From: Trichoplax sp. H2
Taxonomy: Eukaryota > Placozoa > Uniplacotomia > Trichoplacea
Direction: 5' to 3'
Length of the DNA stretch: 64,000 bases
Assembly: GCA_003344405.1 (NCBI GenBank)
Contig: NOWV01000119.1
Location: 169,510 to 233,509, forward strand
The notes under the pieces were generated by a model. The model was not told where the DNA came from and did not search any database. It saw only the letters and a list, made by a program, of their open reading frames with translations. A program made the translations under genes and the position numbers. Shown here piece by piece: positions 1 through 12,658 of this stretch; position 1 is the stretch's first letter; every line of letters starts with the position of its first letter.

Positions 1-975
1 AATACTGTTTATGATTCCTTTTCTAAAGATGAGGTAAGAAATGGGCTACACCTTCGCACTACTATACGAGTATGAATAACATGCTGCTAATTTCCTATGA
101 CCTGAATAGTCTGTGAACAGGCTTGCTCAATGAAACACGTAGAGTTACAAAAAAAGACAAGAAGTAGCACATCATAAAGCCTCGCATGTCTTACCAACAT
201 ATTGTGCCTCTGTTCGTTTTATTTTGCAGCAATAACTTACTGAATGGATAAGTATATATCATACTGAGGATAGTGAGCTTTTATAAATGAATTCTTGCAA
301 CCTCCCCAATTCTTACAACATGGCTACATTGGCCTTACTTTCTAGCAACAATTTATTCCATCAACTAGATATACGTATTGAACAAGATATTGACCACACA
401 ATAGTTGCATGCTTAAATAACATTGTGAACAAGAGTCGATACAGTAAGCTACTGCTTGTTGTCTTGTAACGTTTGCTTTATAACATCAAGAACAAATTAC
501 GGGGAATCGATTTCCTCCTTAGCGTATGCGATAGTATTGCACCATACAATGGACATCGTATGAACTAGTTTGCAGATCATACTGTACTATGGACTAACAT
601 GGAAGGCGCATTGATGAATGTCGCTTAATTCTATGATAAATCTTGACTTTATTCCTATCGTAATCGATTGTTGACGCTTCTTTGCATCTCTTTATCCTTC
701 ATAAAGAATTAATGACAGCATGTTGATCATATTACCATTAGAATAAGGCAATAGTGATCAGGTCTCTATTCATTGAACAGCTTGCCTTACATCAATTCAA
801 TACCTTCTGATGCTTTATTTCCTCCTTCATCTGTGTATTATCAACGCGTTCTTTAGATGATTTGAATCATTGCACATGCTACCATCAATCTTTAACCAGT
901 AAACTGTATAATATATACGAGTACTTGTATATCATCAGCTCGCTTCTCTAGATGATTTACCCAGTAGCAACTCAC

Positions 976-1140
976 CTAGTACAAATGTGTAAAATGTTCC
1001 ATCAACCTTTAAACTCAATTTGAGCGCTAATTTGTTGCCCATTGGGATCTCATGTGATGATTTATTCGTTACTGTCATTGGGACGATAAATCCTAGCGCT
1101 GTTGAGTTGATTTTAATCTGTTGATCATTACTCCTTATCC
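976..1140 (-). other. possible orphan coding exon
   Basis: On the minus strand an open stretch of about 55 codons runs into a good splice donor (GTGAGT) just below position 976. The encoded segment reads like folded protein, with alternating hydrophobic strands (for example GFIVPMTVTNKSSHEIPMGN), but I do not recognise a family. The upstream boundary (about 1140) is a guess at an AG acceptor. No matching neighbour exon was found on this strand, so it may belong to a gene extending left of the window, or be chance. Confidence 0.22.
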
Positions 1141-1279
1141 GAGCAGTTAGTTGTCGACAGCATAAGCTTGATTGCATGTGCTTATATTATTCATCCTTTA
1201 ACAGTATTGCTAACTCATCACCTACTACAGTAAGACTTGATAGGATCTCTATGCCTAATCATCCCTTTTTTCCCATATG

Positions 1280-3222
1280 ATGTCAACGCATCTAGCTATT
1301 AAACAATACTTCAAGCCATTGGAAATCTTCTACCCTGATACAACTGAGGAAGGTATACGCATAGAATTCTCTTAATTATGAAATTACTTTTCTTACTTAT
1401 TACTAAATGTAAAATATACGTATGTAAATAATTATTTTCTGATGTTCACTTGAATTATACTTCAATGCTAGCTTATTCATGAGATGCAAATTAGAGAGCA
1501 GGCAAAAGAAATAAAATCCATCACTCCTATCCACCTGGATGAGTTTTTAACTTCTGTCTGGTAAGATATTCATTATGACTATATCTTACAATGAGATAAC
1601 TTCATAATGTGAGGATAAATAGATTAAATATAAGCTCGTATACCTTATAGCCTGCATATTGGTTTAATGTTTCATTTGATGGGCGATAATTCTACTATAC
1701 TGTGTAAAAGATAAAATCAAATTAATGTTCATAAAGCTCACGATACAGACTCTTGTTATTAATGTCTGCCTTAATATGAGATAATTTCACAGGATAAAAA
1801 GTACATAGATCCTATGACTACTCATCAAGCTCACAGTACAGATCTTCTTTCACTATTTCTTTCAATATGAAATAATTTTATATTATAAGAGAAAATACAT
1901 ATAATAAATACTTGTAAGGCTATAATGCATCGTTTCACTATTTCTTTCAATATGAAATAATCTTGTAACATAAGAGAAAATAGATAAAATAAATACTTGT
2001 AAGACTCACAGTACTGGACATCGTTTCAGCTTTTCTTTCAATATGAGATAATTTGACAACATAGAAGAAATTACATCTAATCAATACTCGTAAAGCTCGC
2101 TGTCCTAGTATTGTTTCATTGCAACTTTAGATATGCATCTGTTATATGATTTGAAAGAATCACTCCGTATTGGATTAAAAACCACTATAGCTTTACAGCA
2201 ATAACTAAACTTGTTTTCCATTCTACGCTATCCATAGGAACAATAGCCAATCTTTTTTGCCAAATTCTCAGCATGATGCGCACGAATTTTTACACTTTAT
2301 GCTCAAATATCTGGAAGATGGATGCAAATTAACTGCCAATGAAACGCTACAAAGCAATTTTGCTAGCATATTTAAAGGAACTCTACTCTTTAAAACACGA
2401 TGCTTAGAATGCGAAAATGCACATGAGAAAAAAGAAAGTTTCCATGATATCAGCCTTTCTCTAGATAGTACTACAACTATCGATACAGGTACGAGAGCAG
2501 TCGTAATATATTGGTATGTGTAGTGACTTCTATGACTAATGATACAATAATGCAACTCTCTTAATGTGATTTTAGTGAAATTATCGTCATTACTAGAAAA
2601 ATTCACTACCGTAGATTATTTGGACGGGGTAAACAAATACTACTGCGAACATTGCCGGAATTACACGGAGGCTGAAATAGGCATAGTATTTGATGAAATT
2701 CCAAAAGTGTTGATCTTTCATCTCAAGCGTTTAACCTCATTTGATGCTTATGGATATAATAGGAAGATCATGACTTCGGTTGTTACATGTACTGAATTGG
2801 TACTAGATCAGTGTGCGCTATGTTCAAATGGATGTAAAGCAAGAAATGAAACATATCAACTATCCGCGATTATCGTTCATACTGGCATGTCTGGATCTAG
2901 TGGACATTATTATTCTTATGTGCGAGTGTTAAATCCTGACCAGCAGCAGCGGCAAGATACGTCTTCTTCTACTACAATTGATTCAAATGGGAATCTAGGC
3001 ATGCCTAATGCAAGTTCCTCAAGTAGTACATCATCTCCACCAATCAATTTATCAGATTCTAAAGTAACTAGTCGATCGGTGAACATGCTGGCTCCTATGT
3101 GGATCTTATTCAATGACACCGTTGTCAAATGGGTCAACAGTGAGCAACTGTTAAATATATTAGAACCTAAAGGTCTAAGCAACTCATCGACTGCGTACAT
3201 TCTAATCTATACGCAAATTTAG
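1280..3222 (+). CDS. USP1-like ubiquitin carboxyl-terminal hydrolase (5' end uncertain)
   Basis: A peptidase C19 deubiquitinase that would remove ubiquitin from protein substrates. Exons are 2247-2488 and 2576-3222 (firm), 1497-1560 (probable) and 1280-1352 (tentative); all four join in phase. Exon 3 holds QHDAHEF and the first zinc CXXC (TRCLEC). Exon 4 holds the second CXXC (YYCEHC), HLKRL, the catalytic-His box (SSGHYYSY), a Ser-rich insert, and a C-terminal box (WILFNDT). The order and wording resemble USP1 (TRCLECE, CEHC..YTEAE) more than USP12/46; USP35/38 also share HYYSY. The Cys box (GNTCYLN-type) was not found on this strand in 1-2246, so either it lies to the left of the window or the protein starting at 1280 lacks it. 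The stop is at 3220-3222, tail to tail with POLD2. Confidence 0.8.
1583..2115 (+). repeat. degenerate ~90-bp tandem repeat in USP intron
   Basis: About five or six diverged units share the core TTCAATATGAAATAAT, followed by AAGAGAAAATA and ATAAATACTTGTAA. Clear cores begin near 1769, 1861, 1946 and 2036, giving 85-92 bp spacing. The array fills most of the intron 1561-2246 and is not coding. Confidence 0.7.
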
Positions 3223-4015
3223 AAATTGTAGCAAATGCGATTGTTGTATTGACGATTTAATGTAAGTCCATATATAAACTATATGTAATATGAACATACT
3301 TTGCTCAAAGATCCTTTCACCTAGATTGGGCGTGTACTGTATATCGTATAGATGGTCATGTACTAAAATCAAGCCTGATCTGATAATATAATTAAAAATA
3401 TTGAATGACAATTTCGTTTAATAATGAAACAATGTTTGATATTCACAGGAGTTTTGCCCACTAAATGTGGATAAATTAATTATATAACTATCACTGTTAG
3501 TAGGTGGTGTAATACCGTCTTGGAAAAGCGAACCTAAGCTGTACTTGACAATTAAAGATTCTATCGCATGTTCTCTTCAGTGTCGTTGAGTTAACCAAAG
3601 CTGTAGTTGATATAAATATTCTATTACATACTCATGTCCTCAACCAGCCTTACTGGGCTAAGTGTAAATACTTTGACAGTTTTTTTTTTATTCAGAAATA
3701 CAAATTAATTTATACATTGTAATTTTATTAACACTTTCATTAAAATAGCATTATGTTAATAATGGTCGTAAGATTGTAGTGTACAGTAACTGAAATAATT
3801 CCCGTAGTTTAATACATTCAGTCTATCAAAATGATGGCTATCCTTTCAGAAAATCTAAAACTGCAATATTCCCTAAGTAGATTTGAAGATTTTTTCTTTA
3901 TTGTAGCTAGCTGAGGATACTTTCAGGATAAAATTTCCTAACAAACGAAAGTACAACTTTGTGCAATATCTTGTTATATCAATGAAATACGATTAATTCA
4001 TCGTTCGGGACTAAA

Positions 4016-7000
4016 TTATAAATTTTCATATAGATCAAATGATATTGGTTTGCAATCTAAAGTTCGTGTATTCACTAGAACACAAGAATGCTTTTGATTA
4101 AATGATGGAACGTTAACCAACAAAACTTCTTGTTCTTGGTCGCCTGTTTCATTAGAATTGTATACATAAAACTTTAATTTATGACTAAGATCGTTTACAA
4201 AAAGGAATCCTTAAATACGAGTGCACTAAAGTCTAAAGACTAGACTTACCAGTGATCTTTTTGCATGAAAATTCTGGCTGATTTCCAACGAAATAGACAT
4301 GCGGGCAAGACTCTAATATAAAAGGATCCTTCTCATAATATGGGTAACAAGCTACAGTGGCAGACACGTCAGAATTACAATTTATTAATAAATGGCAGTG
4401 CAATATTATAGAGATTATTAACGTAATAATTGTTTGCTGTTGCAAATAAAATCTTTGCAGGAATGTATTCCTACATTACGATTTTATAAACAGTGGCAGA
4501 TAATGAAAATTAAATATCACGGTTGATATTACGTACCTAAAGTATCTGGAGCAGTTGGCGATATATGACCCCACCTTAAGCACTGTTCGCATATTTCAAG
4601 ACGATCTTCGAAATATGAATAACGATAAATATCGTCGATATTTTGACCAGAAGTTCCCAGAAACCTACATCATATTATAAAATATTAGCATGAGTATGAT
4701 AGCGTTACTTGATGCTTATAGCCACTACAATTCAAAACAAGTTGCTCATTCATCGTACCTCACTCCATCAACAGAAAATTCATAAGGGTTTGTAACACTT
4801 TTTAGCGAAGAAAATTGAAAACCTTTTGGAAACATACATGGATGTAACGGTTGCTGTGGCATTATGTGATTTGAAGGATCAAATTCCCCGGGCATTATGT
4901 CCACAGGAATGCATGACTAAAAAATTTAAAATAAAACTCTCCTTTAAGTTAAGATCAGAATCCAGGCTACGCTTATTTGAATTTTCGTATTAGTCTTACT
5001 GAATATTCAAGACTTACACATAACTGCGTCAAAATTTCGTCTAAGGCCTTAATCCCTTCTAGAGTGTTAGCTGAGCTACGCGAGGAAAATTTTTTGGAAT
5101 TCGCCTATGTAACATGTATTTAAGTACAGTACATATATATTATTAAGGTTAGCAAAGAGACGCTATTCATCAACCAGCATTACTTTAGATTATTCAGTTT
5201 GAGTAAAGGTACAGTAACGCATGGAATATACAAACCTTATTTGTTTCACTGGTACTACTATTCTGCTGGGCAGCAGAGTTACCAGCTATGACAATTTGCA
5301 CGATTTGAGAGCACATTTTTCGATCCTAAGAATTTTAGTATAATTGATATGACGTAATGAAGTAGGCTCTTCGATTACATAGTGGAATTTAAGGCAATGA
5401 ATATACTGTACTGTATAGTAACATTGACAAAATTCTATACTCTCACTATATACATCAAAATTTACCTCTTGTCCTTCAGTTAGCCGACCAGTAATAAAGT
5501 CAATAAACAGTTGCATCGTTAAGAATCCCTGATGACTGCTACCAAGATTTAATCCTGATACGATACATATATATCTGCAAAATAACCAAAATTACTATTA
5601 CTTTAAGTATTCTAAAACAGCAAGTTTATCTTGTTTGCAACACTATGCAATGAAATCTCATTTAATAATTCATTACAATAGTAAGCATACACTGTATATA
5701 AATGTATATATGTTACTGTCAGCGTGCGAAATCGGCCATCGTATGCCATAGCCGGTCATGGTATACGATACCCAAGTTCGTAGCCGATGTATATGTACAA
5801 CGATTGATGACCTACTTATCATTATGGATAAAGGGACGAGGAATTTGTTTTGGTAGGCCAGCAGAGACCATTTCATTCACATAAAATTTGCCTCCATCTA
5901 ATTCCTTACCTAATAATGCGACAATGACGCCTAAAATGCCAAAATAGTAAAAATCTCATTAGAAAATTACAGCTAATTCTACGTAAACATAGCAGCTATT
6001 CAATTGCCCCGGTCGAGTTATGTACATGATCATACAGATACAGGGTATGAATAAATCTTAACCTACCTGTTACCGATTTCGTAACATTAATGTTCCCAGT
6101 TAGAGAAATCCGTTGTGTTTCATCTTCAGCAACTAGCTCATCCGAATCGTCAGCGTATTTCGTCCGCGGAGGTAAAGGAATTAAGTTGTACTGCAACAAG
6201 TTAGTAACGATAATCTTGCTGAATAGGTAGATTACAATCATTTTTTATTTAACATGTGTATTCTCAGCGATGAATGATACGATAACATAACGTAACATTA
6301 TCATCAATTGGAGCATCTCAGCATGCTATTTATACAACACATCTGAAACTAAAAGAATTTCACATGTTACGGTGCTTGTACTAAACGTATATCCCCAGTT
6401 CATTCCTAATCGGTGTACTGATTGCATCCTCAGTATACGAGATACACTCGCTGATCAAGCAACTTACCTCGTCGCTAATTTCTTGTAGGATATTCGGCCT
6501 AGCACTCATTCTTTTGAATAGTGTACCAATAATGCAACTTGTAATACCCGTTTTTAATTCCATCAACTTGCAGTAATTTATATCATTACCTGAAAGGAAT
6601 ACATTAACCGTTAGTAACACACCACATTGCAGCAGAAGTCTTTCCAAAACGTTGCGCTGCTACTTTTGCAGGATATGCTCTTCTCAAAAGTAAATTAATT
6701 AAATCAAGCTAATTGGAACTACTTTAACCACTACAGTCGACATCCTGTGCCATAGGCTACGTTAAATGCCATTTAGAGCAAGAATTCAACAGCAGATCGT
6801 AAAGGTAAATTACATACTAATAAATAAATACGGCAATACTCGATGCGGATGGACTAATACAGTAAACATGTAAACAATTTCCGTATTTATTCTCAATCAC
6901 TTCATTCAAAAACAGCAAAGAAAAACGAAAAACAAGCCTTACCCCAAGCCCGTTTTGCAGCTTGCAATAAAGAATCACGCATAGCTACTAGGCGAGATGT

Positions 7001-7126
7001 ATAAATATTGCAGTATTGAGTAGTAAAGTTGCGATTTTGCTCGGAAAAGTAAAATCGCTGAGATAAATTGTCAACGCTAGCTGACAACCTGTTTGGCTTT
7101 CCTTCGCCTTGGCCATTTTCCACCAT
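4016..7126 (-). CDS. POLD2: DNA polymerase delta subunit 2 (p50/B subunit)
   Basis: The B subunit of replicative DNA polymerase delta, a nuclear scaffold linking the catalytic subunit to the small subunits. Eleven exons: 7126-6943, 6589-6468, 6190-6067, 5930-5816, 5574-5466, 5325-5236, 5104-5018, 4916-4759, 4664-4537, 4351-4250 and 4143-4016. They join in phase to 448 residues, close to the human 469. Recognisable blocks in order: [42 protein letters not shown] (OB-fold region), [65 protein letters not shown] and the C-terminal [15 protein letters not shown]. In this family the phosphoesterase-like domain is catalytically inactive. The ATG at 7126 gives the conserved N-terminal spacing. ZDHHC4 lies about 770 bp upstream on the same strand, apparently as a separate gene. 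Confidence 0.95.
5725..5770. repeat. hairpin fragment of a dispersed GCGAAATCGG repeat (copy 1)
   Basis: Inside POLD2 intron 4 the sequence TGCGAAATCGG is followed by an imperfect hairpin, ATCGTATGCCAT / ATGGTATACGAT, around a short loop. The TGCGAAATCGG word recurs near 9285 and, in reverse orientation, near 23425. Confidence 0.45.
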
Positions 7127-7896
7127 GATTGCAATTTTTCGCGGGTATGCCCAGCTCGGATTTGAGTGTGCGCACTTAAGTTTTATGTAGTGTACAGTAC
7201 TTGTTACTAGAATTGATTATGGTCTCAGAACAGAGTAGCGATGGTATTGATTCCAATACACTAATAAAATTACTTAGTTTATACTAGTCTATTGGCTACT
7301 GTACGAGCTGCACTAGTCTACTCTGCGTTGAATTAGCTATTGATCTACTCTATCCATTTCATTTGCTACCTGTAAGGTCTTATTTACAAAGAGCAATAGA
7401 CATTTTGTTCCCTTTTTCGGATATGTCTAGAGAAATTTCTAGCTCTATCTTGAAAGGTTACACTGCGAGCATATTGTAGTCCTATCTCACGATGCTATGG
7501 AGCACAGTATATTAATATGATTGATATTTTTTACAGATCTGAAGCTTAATCTTCGAGTATGCAGCAGCTATTTGCTCTTAGCTGCTAAGCATGTGAGGAG
7601 GATTTCTTATAGTAATTGATGACAGTACCTACAACAGCTACTAGTACAATAGTCTGACGAATAATTTGCATCAGGTATCTTAGAAATTACTACAACTTTG
7701 CGTCGCAATGTAGTATACCTGAGGTAAGTGATATAGTTAGATGCATGCTACACGAATAAAACGTGGTAGAAGTTTTTGGCTGCATTTAATACTGTCATTA
7801 TAATTAATCTTTCTGAAGAAAGATACAGTGAGTCAATTTCACAATCATCTTAGGCGAGAACTGAGAGTTTTATTAATAGTTAGGGCTTTCCTTTAA

Positions 7897-9557
7897 TTAC
7901 CTTGACGAAAGCGAATGAAAAATATTATAGACAATACCCTCAGAATAAAAATGTTTACGTGATGGAATTCCCATTTTCTTATATTTGTAATATTCATTTG
8001 TTGTCATATTACGAAATATTAAATAAATGTGAAAGATAGTAAATCCTCCTAGTGCAAAAATGAGCATAAAAAGAGTAGTTAGTAATAGTGCTATTAAAGG
8101 ATACTCCATAAAGAGATGTTGACAAACGACTGATAACGTCATAGATTTCAATTCTCCAGAAATTGGATCGACATAGGCAGCTAGAAATATCTTTTGCTTA
8201 TCCACAATACAACAGAATATTCGAAAAATAATAATCGTACCATAAATACATATAGTTAGTAATGATATCAACAATCCAATAAAATATGCGATATTCCTTC
8301 GCCCAATGCAATTATTGACCCATACGCAATGATGATCAAATCTTGCCACGCAATGGTTACAATAGGCTATAATCAATCAAAATATTTACAAGGTTAATGG
8401 CGTACTTAGTTTGCGTTACAGTTGTAAATATTCGTCTGACGACGATTAAGTAATCTACATAAATCTAGTCATAGTCTATCAATACAGGTAACTTACTGCA
8501 ATGCTTGGATCTTGCAGGTTTAATAAAATCGCATGATGTACAACGATTTTTGGAATAAAGTTGCTCATCATAACGATACATTTTCGTGTATCGATCATGA
8601 TTGCGCTTATTTATAACGCCTGGATCGATATAGGAAAGAAGGGTAAAGAATAATAGATTGGTCAATATCATAGAAGCAGTAACAGTCTTGTGATGTTCAG
8701 CCACATAGTCGCAAGGCAAATGTGGACAAATTTGAAAAATAAAAATCCAATATCCCACTGCAACCAGTGTAATATAAGTGAATTGATAAAATCGATTCCT
8801 AAGAGAAAGAAAATCAAGGCGGTCAATGTGCTAGACATCGTAAAAGCATATAAAGCATATTATCAGTAAGTTGATTAAAGGATCATTTTAAAACTACTGG
8901 TTATCATTGAGCTCATGCTAGTACTGCATATAACTGCAGTAAGCATTACGTCTAGATTTACTCAAGAATCTTAGAGATGATACTGTACGAGTATATACCG
9001 GTGCAAAGTAGCGTTACGATATTGCAATCTAGTATCAACTAACATTACCTTTTCAGCACGAAATTAGTATAGAGTGCACTTATAGCCGTCTGTAGTGAGA
9101 GCGGTAAAAAGCTAATAGTCTTCTTGATTACGTAAGCAAAGCCCTAAAAAATAATAATTCTGATTAACTATATAATCAGGCTATTTAAATAAATATGTGA
9201 ATATTACAAAAATGTCATTTATTCAGTACTATAAAGACTCGAATCATAAACGTCGATCTGTACAGTATATTTGAACGGGACCGGATGCGAAATCGGTCAC
9301 GTTCATATTGATCGTAAGTTATGATAATCATGATATACTGTACACAATACGGGCATCAATGAAAGGAAGCGTGAACATAACTAGGATAAATGCATCCTTG
9401 CTTGATCTAAGTGATACTCGCACATAACGTGATTTTTTACCCTTTCTAATCTTTCCTCTAAGCGTTGACTGGTCGTTCTTCCACAGCCACACGAGTAGAT
9501 TATCGTAATTGTAGTAAGAATGGTGAAATATCCAGCTACTAATGTCAGAAAATCCAT
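7897..9557 (-). CDS. ZDHHC4: DHHC palmitoyltransferase, ZDHHC4-like
   Basis: An integral-membrane protein S-acyltransferase that transfers palmitate to cysteines of cytosolic-facing proteins. Exons on the minus strand are 9143-9049, 8798-8497 and 8366-7897; the first coding exon starts at ATG 9557 but its donor is unresolved (near 9420-9380). The cysteine-rich domain is split at 8497/8366: [15 protein letters not shown] on one side, then YCNHC and the catalytic DHHC ([13 protein letters not shown]). Hydrophobic segments flank it: an N-terminal helix (MDFLTLV..), two in exon 3 and two or three in exon 4. The TTxE-type motif reads TTNEYY, as in ZDHHC4. The C-terminal [11 protein letters not shown] matches the ZDHHC4 tail pattern (HSHG-x-x-NLQEIF). 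The exons shown sum to 289 codons including the stop, plus about 35-45 from exon 1, near the human 344. I place the stop at 7897, although the TAA overlaps a GTAATT that could be a donor. Confidence 0.88.
9272..9304. repeat. hairpin fragment of a dispersed GCGAAATCGG repeat (copy 2)
   Basis: In ZDHHC4 intron 1, GAACGGGACCG and CGGTCACGTTC form an 11-bp stem with one mismatch around the loop GATGCGAAAT. The same word appears inverted at about 23420-23445 (ATTTCGCATACCGTCCCGT) and in part at 5725. Confidence 0.45.
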
Positions 9558-9599
9558 AATTTTACAGACTCGTTGGAGAAGTGGGACTTGCACAGCTAA

Positions 9600-12500
9600 A
9601 ACAGTCCATTAATCCAGAAAGTAAATGTGGAATCTGCCAACAATTAGATCAAATCTTGACCAACATTGCTCGTTTAATCATCATCCTACATTGCTAAAAG
9701 TACAACAGATTATGTCTATCAGGTTGCACCAGAGGGCAAAGATCTGCAATTCAGAAACTGTAAACAAGTAAAAATTTGTTTCCACGGCAGCGTTTACTAC
9801 AGTACTCAGCGCGATACGATACAGTGGACAGTACTGTACAGTTCATCTGTACTGTAAGAGCAGGATGCCGCTTGAATTAGTTTCTCACTGGTACAGAGTG
9901 GTGAACAGGTCGATAGAGCTGGTCAAATACTGTATTAGGCGCACGCTTATCCAACGCTGTATAGTCACTTACTCGATCGAGGAGGAATAATTATACTGTA
10001 CTTTCAATTTCTAGGAATTGTTGAGCAACTATTCTAGCTATAATATATAAAACTACTGTATCTAGTAAACTCTGAATACTAGAAGAAACGATGAAGGTTC
10101 ACTCTACCTCTATTGATAGCTCTATAGTACTCGTATTTCGAATTGCTATTATCGTTCGTCAATGAATGAATACTATGTTAACATAAAACGTTGATGAGGG
10201 AGTACGATCATAATTTATAGCATGCTGTGATCTACGGTATTGAAAACAAAGTAGGGCAGGGGGACAATTTTTAATCGAGTAGCCCATGCCTATAAGATAG
10301 GATTGAATAATTAGTAGAAAAGAACTAAAATAAATCCTGTCGTTCCCGGTAGTTATATACTGAAATGTTAAGTAATGTAGTTATTCCTTTAAAATCGTAA
10401 TTATTGGTTAATTTCCCGCTAAAATAGCCCTATATAATGATGAATGCCTACTCATTATATTTTTTTCAATGATTAATTTCATAGTAGTTATCAGTAATGT
10501 AAATTTATTTTACGAATAAATACTGTAATGCTTGAAGCCACGGAAATTACAGTTAGCGATATTATAATCAAGTTCACGCGTATCATTATAATACAATTCT
10601 CATAATAACTGAAACTAAGTAAATTGACAAGATCCGTCGCCATAGAAATTTCAGCTCATATGCGGGTATAGACTTTGCAATATAAAACATACGTTTTATG
10701 ATATAAGCCGTCATCTATCCAAAAAATTCTGCTAAATGAGCCTTACATAGTCATATTTACAATATATACAGTAGATATACGCGTATGTATGTATCTAACG
10801 TAATTTTAAGAGACAATATTTATTTTCTTTCCACCCTCTTATTGTGTCATATATTAATATATAATTGATATTAGTTATTGCACTCTAAAATCAAACTTAC
10901 AGTCAGCCCTAAATTATTTAGTAGCAAATATCGTATAAAACAAGATTCTAATTTAGAGATTAAACAACGCAGGCAAGATTGTTTATAGTACAAATATAGA
11001 ATATAGACTTTTATTATAATTTTTTAAAATAGACTTACGAATTACTATCTTAGGTCGTGACGCGAAGTTTAAAACATTAGTATCATGCTATATAATAGCA
11101 TAATGTACATTAATGTGAATTACCAGGGTTTAAAGATATTATCTTACTACTAATAAAGAGTCTAAGGTTTGACTTAGGCTAGAAAATAGCTAAGATTTGA
11201 GAGTTACGCTATTTATATTACTAGCATAATAGCTTAGAGTATTAAATCTAATTTACAATAGCATAAAATAATCTTGCAAAATAAATTATAAAAGCCTAAG
11301 TTTCTGGTTATTTTTTGATATTTATTAAAGATATTAACTTAATTACAGCGTACTAAATTATGCTAGTATTATACTAATTACTTATCGTCATCTTTACATA
11401 ATGGATTTTTATGAATCTTTTTTTAGCATTAAAATCTTTTGTAATTTACTAATCGATGAAGTATAAAATAAGCAAAAGAGATATCACAAACTAATATTGG
11501 ATCCCAAGGTTACAACTTTTTAGTTTACTTCGACGATCACACAAATTAATTATTATAAAGATGAAATTTTTATTATGTGACTGAATAGATAAATCATGCT
11601 CACATCTATAAGGCTTTCAAACAGTCGATAATTTCAATACTCCAGATGAAATTAAATTATATGAAATTTTATTTAGAAGAGGTAATGCCAGAATCGATTT
11701 TTCCTGATACCTTGTTCAAATGATTTCTTTTAATGACCACTCAATATATGCACAGGTGAACAAATTATAATCCAGACAGCGCAAGGCTATTTTCCACATC
11801 ATAAAAGTTTATATAGTAATGGATACTTGATTATACACAAGACAACATTTTAAATAAGTGTTTGCTAGATATCGATGGAATTAAACTTGAAAGATATTAC
11901 AATAGAGATAATTCAAAGTAGTATTCGAATGATAAGTAATTATTTGTTGATTGAGAGGTGCAAATTTTGAATGCAATACTTTTCTCGCTGATATTGCATA
12001 TAATTAATTCTCAATCAATCGTAGACATGCAGTATTGAACATATATTTACATTATGCAAAATCGCTTAAACGAAAAATTCACATGTATTGTGCTTGATAT
12101 CGAATCGATAAGACATAAAATTATTGGAAATGCCATTTACGACCTACATATGATGAAAATCTGTACGATTACATGTAATTGGCAATAATAGCATCTTAAT
12201 GTAGGTATAGAAAAGTTTAATAAGAAGTAATACTACATTGACATCGTGTACTTAGCCCCTTGACGATGTAATGTAAGCGTACAAATTATTCTCTTGTGTT
12301 CTATTAAACAATTAGGTTCGCATTTGTTCTATAGCTGCCATATGCAATACCATATCCCTGCATATCATTTGATATTTAAGGTAAGGAGCAGAATAACATT
12401 TTCTTCGTAGCGATATCAAACAGTAGTGTATAATTATATAATTACATATATATTTGAACTGCATTAAAGACTTACTTAATTTCGTAATTAAATGTATTAT

Positions 12501-12650
12501 CCTATACAGTAGAGTGTAGCATTAGAGGCGCAAATAATGACGCTATTAATTGCTTAGCAATCTTATATTGAGTCCAATTAAACGAAATTCTTATACGCTG
12601 ATAATACTACTTTCAAGTCCAAGATAACTCTTACTATAATTAAGTTTAAA
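9600..12650. other. intergenic, AT-rich, no gene seen
   Basis: About 3 kb between the 5' end of ZDHHC4 and the 3' end of B9D1. Near 9790-9860, just upstream of ZDHHC4, there are several ACAGTACTGTAC-type words. Beyond about 10.2 kb the DNA is very AT-rich with no open frame or splice pattern I could link to a protein. Confidence 0.5.
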
Positions 12651-12658
12651 TAAAAGAT

